A stretch of 30,328 nucleotides of DNA from Chara braunii (taxonomy: Eukaryota; Streptophyta; Charophyceae; Charales; Characeae). Below are positions 25,571 through 30,328 of this stretch, piece by piece. The stretch lies in the NCBI GenBank assembly GCA_003427395.1, contig BFEA01000337.1, positions 817,119 to 847,446 of the forward strand, given 5' to 3'. The notes beneath the pieces were generated by a model. The model was not told the origin of the DNA. It searched no databases and saw only the letters and a list, made by a program, of their open reading frames with translations. Position 1 is the first letter of the stretch, and every line of letters starts with the position of its first letter. The translations under genes and the position numbers were made by a program.

Positions 25571-28331
25571 GACATATTTTATTACGGTTTTGTATGAGTA
25601 TCTCTACTAGTCTCTATGAGTATCTCTACTGGTCTGAAGTTTGTTAAATTTTGCATAGTCGTTTATCGAATAATGTGTATACTTTGTTCTTGTGGTTACC
25701 CCCTTTCTGCTTGTTCTAATATCCTTAGTGAAAGTCCATTGAACCATATACATGTTATACTCATGGGATTACTTGTCTAATTGTTGTCCAACCTGGTAGA
25801 ACTACCCAGCCATGCATGTGGTAGGGACCCATTCCCGCCGATCAAGATATAGGTGCAAACCCTGTAGATTCCACCGACCTCCTCCTGATTTAGTGTAGAC
25901 CACCGCCCCACATCTGCATTTGCTCCCTCCAAGGACATTACCCCCTTCGATGATGATATCATTGCAGAAAAAACTTTTCCACCCTATTTTCACTCCTTAT
26001 AGGTAACCCATGAGATAACACTTCCCCCTATCCATATTCTAAATATCTCATGTGTGGCAACGACTCACTATATATTAATCTACCTATTCCTACAAGACTC
26101 TAACCGTACGTTGATAGATGGGTTTGTTCGCTCTCCACTCCTGTGGCGTGAGACTACACTACCACCCGGGCAGCAGAGTTCGTAGACCCTACAAAACCAA
26201 CCAACCACTTGCACTTCAGGATAAGCCATACCCCTATTTGTTCTCCCTTCCAACAATGATTACCAACGCTCTCTATGATGATGCTTGCATAAGTTAGTGT
26301 CTCCTTCCCTAACACCCCTTTAGACACCCCTCCCCGTAGGTGCATCACAAGATAGCACCCCTCACCATAACAATCCCTATGAACACCCCACACACATTAA
26401 GTGTGCTAGACTGGGGGATAAGTGTGTGAGGTGTGAATCGAACATTAACCTGAATATACATAGAAGAGGCAAAGGGTTGATAAGAATCAAACCCATAAAC
26501 TCTCCATTGCAATGTCAAGACCCCAATAAGCGGTACTATATTTGCGGGTAGCTTGTTTATCCTTAAATATAGAAGACAAAATTTGAACGTTTGTTGTTTT
26601 TCTACATAAAAAACATGGGTGGGTTTTTTATTAGTGTTATGCTTGTGCAAAGATAGTACTAATATAAAGATTTTAAACTATTAGTATCTTCATCAATTAA
26701 TGTTATGGTTATGCTAATAAATTGGTGCTATAGTTGTTCTAGTGGGATCGAGTAGGTGGGTGTGACCCCCAATATTCAACTACGATAACACAAACAAAGC
26801 ATTAGTGAAATCAGATAAACTATTGCATATGTGTCAGGCAAATTAACAACATACTACCACCACTTTCTTTATATGTGTACTCGACTTCCAATGTAAGATG
26901 TACTAAAAAAATCATCCTATGAGTATGTCCTCAATCCAAGATAAGAAGTCCCCATCTGTGCCTATGCGAGCAAACAAGTAAAATCAACCACGCTTTTCAT
27001 CTCATTTTCACTCTAAAATATATATATATATTTTTTTTAATACTTTTAAGAAACATGTCATTTAATTTATAAGGAGTGAGATCTATAAGACTCATAGTAA
27101 CTTACAAGATATAATTCAGCAAGTCTTTACGAAGGAATTGTGATATTTCTATCATACTCTTACAAAAAAACAAATTAGATAAAAACGTAAATAATTCGTA
27201 ATAGTTGTTGTGAAAATTTAAGGCCTATAACTGTTGGCTCCCACCGAACGGACTATCAAGGAAGTCATATACTTTCTGCTTTATTTTTTTTAGTTATTTT
27301 TTTATACGTGATAACAAATGGATGTAAGTTAGTTTTTTAATTTGAAGATCAACCACTAATGATTTGTAATATATAGCATGCTTTTACTGATCAACAACAC
27401 AAAGTTCGATTTTTTTTCTTAAACTTTTTTTAATATTATGCTTCGTATTATTTGTTAAACCACTAGTATTTCGCCCAACGTTTTTTCTTCAATATGCTTG
27501 TTAATTCGTCGAAAGTCTTACAGGTCCACATACCAAGGCAAAATAATAGTCGATACTAACAATTTTTTTATTTTTTTTTACACGTATGGCATTTTCTGGT
27601 TCGACAATAGAAAGGTAAAAGATATCCTGTTGAAATATTGTCCTCAATCCCGAGTTTGGTGTTTTGGATACTTCATCGTCTACTTCTGATGCTAGAGCTT
27701 TATCACATATGACTACTTCATATCGTCGGGTAGAAGCACATCAATTTTTTTATCCATATGGACAATCATCTACATGATTTGGTGAATACACTCAAAACAT
27801 CAGATAGACTATCACTTATTATATTAAAATTGTTGTTTCTTAGTATCACAAATTGTTCATTGTATTTAATGTTAGATATAAGAGATTTATGATTCACTAA
27901 TTTTAACCTTATCCCGCCGATGTTTAGTCGTAGGCATACGAAGCATATTTGATTTTTTCATAACCTTGAGGAAGTTTATCAGTTATAGGTCATATACTCG
28001 AATTTCAATCTCATATTTCAAACTTATGGAAACCACATGTATGATCAGTTGACTTGTTATTTATCATGCGCTTTCAAATGTCCATTAAATCAATATATAT
28101 TTACATAACAAAACTCATAGTTGTTTTCAGTTTTACGATAATTTCATTGTAGATGATTTGTACTACTTGTTGTATCATATACTTGTTCATCCACAATTTG
28201 TTAACAACCATTGCCTATTAACCTTATAGATCACTGAAGTTAAAAAAAAATAATTTTTTTATTTGTGTTGCAAAAAAGGAGACGTATGAATGAGAAATAA
28301 CACAGGTCAACTTGTTTTAGGCTACATAGTA
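25571..28331. other. AT-rich tract without genes
   Basis: About 2.7 kb, clearly richer in A+T than sequence before 25 kb. A 23-base repeat of TATGAGTATCTCTACT[A/G]GTC lies near 25590-25635 and a short (TA)n at about 27019. No open frame over about 100 codons and no recognised element. Confidence 0.55.
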
Positions 28332-29212
28332 GCGATTTTGTTAAAATGAACATATTAGAATTTTTTAACGAAATTAGAAGTCAATATTTTGACCAAAAAT
28401 TCATGGTATTAAGACTACGGCGTTAGGAAAATGCCCGACCCTTTTGATGTACCTGGACTTAAACCACTAGTCCCCCCGCCGACCGAAATTGAACTTTCTA
28501 GTTAGTACGGGGCACATTTGGTAAGGGGTCGCCGACCAACAGGTAACCAGCGGGTCAAGTCGCACAATTTTCTAACACTAACTTTGACGATTTTTCGCAC
28601 CCCGAATAATGCACAAAAACATCTGGGGGATACGGTAGTTTGGGTGGAAATCTTTTCAAGAAAAATATCAAAACGATGAAAAATAAAAGTTTGTATAGTG
28701 AAATAATTAACGCGCCAAATCGACGCATTTTTTATTTTTGTCGCTCTGCCACCTATGGGCCAACGAAAAAGTGCCCTAACTTCAGTGATTTTTTGCACTC
28801 ATACCAAGGCAAAAAAACTTCTGAAAATCGATGTCCTAATAGATTAGGTCATAGTATTTTGAGGAAAATAATAATAATAATAAAAGATTGATCTCAAAAT
28901 CAGCGCATTTTTCATTTTTTCCAGTAAGTCGGTCCTCCACACGGTCTTACAGGTAGCCCTTATTACCGTATGCTACCGGTCCCCCCAATTTTTCAATGTC
29001 CGAGGGACTGGTCGTTTAAGCGAAGTCCACTTACATCCAAGGGGTCCGATGTTTTTTGACGTAGATGTGTGTGAACTTCATATAAATTCAGGTACATCGA
29101 GGGGGTAGGTCGTTCTCATAACTTCGTACCATAAATTCCATTAATTTTGGGCAAAACAATAAGTTTTCAATTTTGTATTAAAAAAAATATATGTCAATTT
29201 TAACGAAATTGT
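28332..29212. mobile_element. Large T-family foldback, about 880 bp
   Basis: Starts GCGATTTTGTTAAAATGAAC. The right end read on the minus strand is ACAATTTCGTTAAAATTGAC. Arms of at least 130 bases align (TTTTTTAACGAAATT / TTTTTTTAATACAAAATT, CCAAAAATTCATGG / CCAAAATTAATGG, TTGATGTACCTGGACTT / TCGATGTACCTGAATTT). The interior is AT-rich and non-coding. No target-site duplication was obvious. Confidence 0.75.
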
Positions 29213-29814
29213 TGTTACTTGGAAAGCAAAGAATCAGGTTGAGATGTAACATGCCACCCCATCTTTTGAGCTCCTCAGCGGATCAAGAAGGGGTTAAAAA
29301 AATATATCTTAATCAAATGGGGAAGAAAAATGCATGTTTTTGTTATATTTATGAAACTGTCAGTACATCGATCATGCAAACTCGAGACTTCAAATGGAGC
29401 CAATGCAAAATTTTTAAAGGCTTAAGGTTGTCGGACCAAAATGGTTAGCGAACATCTGAAAAAAAAAAAAAAAAAGGAAAAACTAAGGCGCGGTCACGGT
29501 TTCAAGAAAAGGAAAATGCATTTCCTTTTCAAATGCGTTACAGTCACGATTTCGTGAACGTTGCTCCAAAGCAAGGAAAATCGTGAATGTATACAACCTA
29601 CCTGTAGGGTCTGGTGGGGATGTGTTGTATTCGAGGGATGGTGGAAGTGAATGTTAAACTAAAACCCTGACTACACCGTAGTTACCCCGAAAAATCATCG
29701 CTCAAGCAAACATTTCGACAAAGAGGGATGCATAGGGGGTAATCTGCGTAGGCGAAAAGAGGTTTAAACTTGACTGTGAAGGTGGTTTGAGGGTGTTAAC
29801 TAGTTTTTCACTCA
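29213..29814. other. Unassigned flank with a 10-bp stem-loop
   Basis: A 16-A run near 29460. GAAAAGGAAA (29506-29515) pairs perfectly with TTTCCTTTTC (29521-29530) around ATGCA. No gene recognised. Confidence 0.5.
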
Positions 29815-30328
29815 CATAAGAATAATACTAGTTACTTTCATTGTACATCTCATGGGACCCTCTTGCGCCATTTCTATCGTGAACTCTCTTCGGTGCACCC
29901 CTACCCCCAGGCCTATCCTCAATTTTTACGACTCATGACCAACACCCTTCTATCATCGTCGTGGCGTAAACTGTTGTGACAATGGCTGTAAGCACAAGGT
30001 TTGAGCAAGAACCCTACTCAGCCTTGATTGAAGCATGGCCCATGGCCCTGTTGTACTGGTACTTCGGGCGCTTGGTGTAAGCGTCCTTTCTACATGTCCC
30101 ATGGGTAGACCCCTAATTGCCCCTCAAACTTACCCAGGCTTCCTCGAGTATGGACCTTATCATGCCACCTTAGATTTCACAAGTATTGTCTAAGGCACCA
30201 CCGTATCCAAGTTCTAACCTGTGACATCCCCTAAGCAACCCGGGTATACCACCTAGCATAGTTGCTTTTGGAATCATTTTGTTCTTGGACCTTATCATGT
30301 CCACCCTGGATTTCACAGGTAGTGTCTA
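29815..30328 (+). repeat. Direct-repeat family R, copy 2, cut by window end
   Basis: Landmarks parallel copy 1: GCACCCC[T/C]A..., TTGAGGCAT/TTGAAGCATGGCCCA, TGTACTGGTAC, CCATGGGTAGACCC, CCTAAGCAACCC. An internal repeat GGACCTTATCATG[C/T]CCACC is present at about 30152 and 30290. Similarity to 24940-25570 is moderate. Confidence 0.45.

Noticed and set aside
28502-28891. ORFs inside the 880-bp foldback as a transposase
   Set aside because: Under 100 codons, AT-driven composition, no DDE-like pattern, and no continuation in other frames.

Overview
This window looks like repeat-rich nuclear DNA of a eukaryote, most likely a green alga or plant. I see no prokaryotic gene organisation, no operons and no intact large gene. 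Instead there are many poly(A)-tailed retroposons, foldback (palindromic) DNA elements, microsatellites, a decayed LTR retrotransposon with a plant-type primer-binding site (TGGTATCAGAG), a U2 snRNA retropseudogene with plant-like U2 features, and broken coding remnants. The gag remnant at 20.1-21.5 kb resembles, from memory, the Ty3-type gag of the charophyte Chara braunii. That species assignment is an inference and no search was run.

Layout. 0-0.7 kb: end of a LINE tail, a Tn5/Nextera adapter remnant and three foldback elements. 0.8-2.7 kb: LINE tails, a 113-bp and a 167-bp foldback, and two members of a terminal-inverted-repeat family (the T family, ends GCGATTTTGTTAAAA). 2.7-3.9 kb: a G-box minisatellite followed by degenerate coding pieces with possible splice sites. 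3.9-6.6 kb: a dispersed repeat, a LINE 3' region, an unassigned ORF with a 3' UTR-like sequence and poly(A), and a degenerate 39-bp tandem array. 6.65-9.0 kb: a tRNA-derived retroposon, then a decayed gene with nine in-frame stops, split by a LINE with a perfect 18-bp target-site duplication (TSD). 9.3-11.4 kb: simple and tandem repeats, a second copy of the dispersed repeat, the U2 retropseudogene with a 13-bp TSD, a tail-only insertion and a tRNA-like SINE. 11.7-12.2 kb: an assembly gap inside (TC)n. 12.5-15.0 kb: a local duplication and three T-family or related foldbacks. 15.97 kb: a full Nextera mate-pair junction adapter left in the assembly. 16.2-17.5 kb: a 5'-truncated LINE on the minus strand carrying the ORF2 zinc-knuckle end, with a 17-bp TSD. 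17.8-21.5 kb: a putative LTR, PBS, long leader and broken gag, joined abruptly to a second minus-strand LINE fragment (to 22.4 kb). 22.4-25.6 kb: nested foldbacks, a SINE scrap, a 190-bp foldback and unassigned sequence. 25-30.3 kb: an AT-rich tract containing an 880-bp foldback, bracketed by two diverged copies of a direct repeat.

How it fits together: this is a graveyard of non-autonomous and truncated mobile elements. The LINE family, recognised by a two-hairpin 3' end followed by poly(A), probably supplied the machinery for several insertions with TSDs (LINE copies, U2 pseudogene, tail-only insert). Nothing here looks like a working gene. At least two places, the two adapter sites, and probably a third, the lone N at 6088, are assembly or library artefacts and should not be read as continuous genome.
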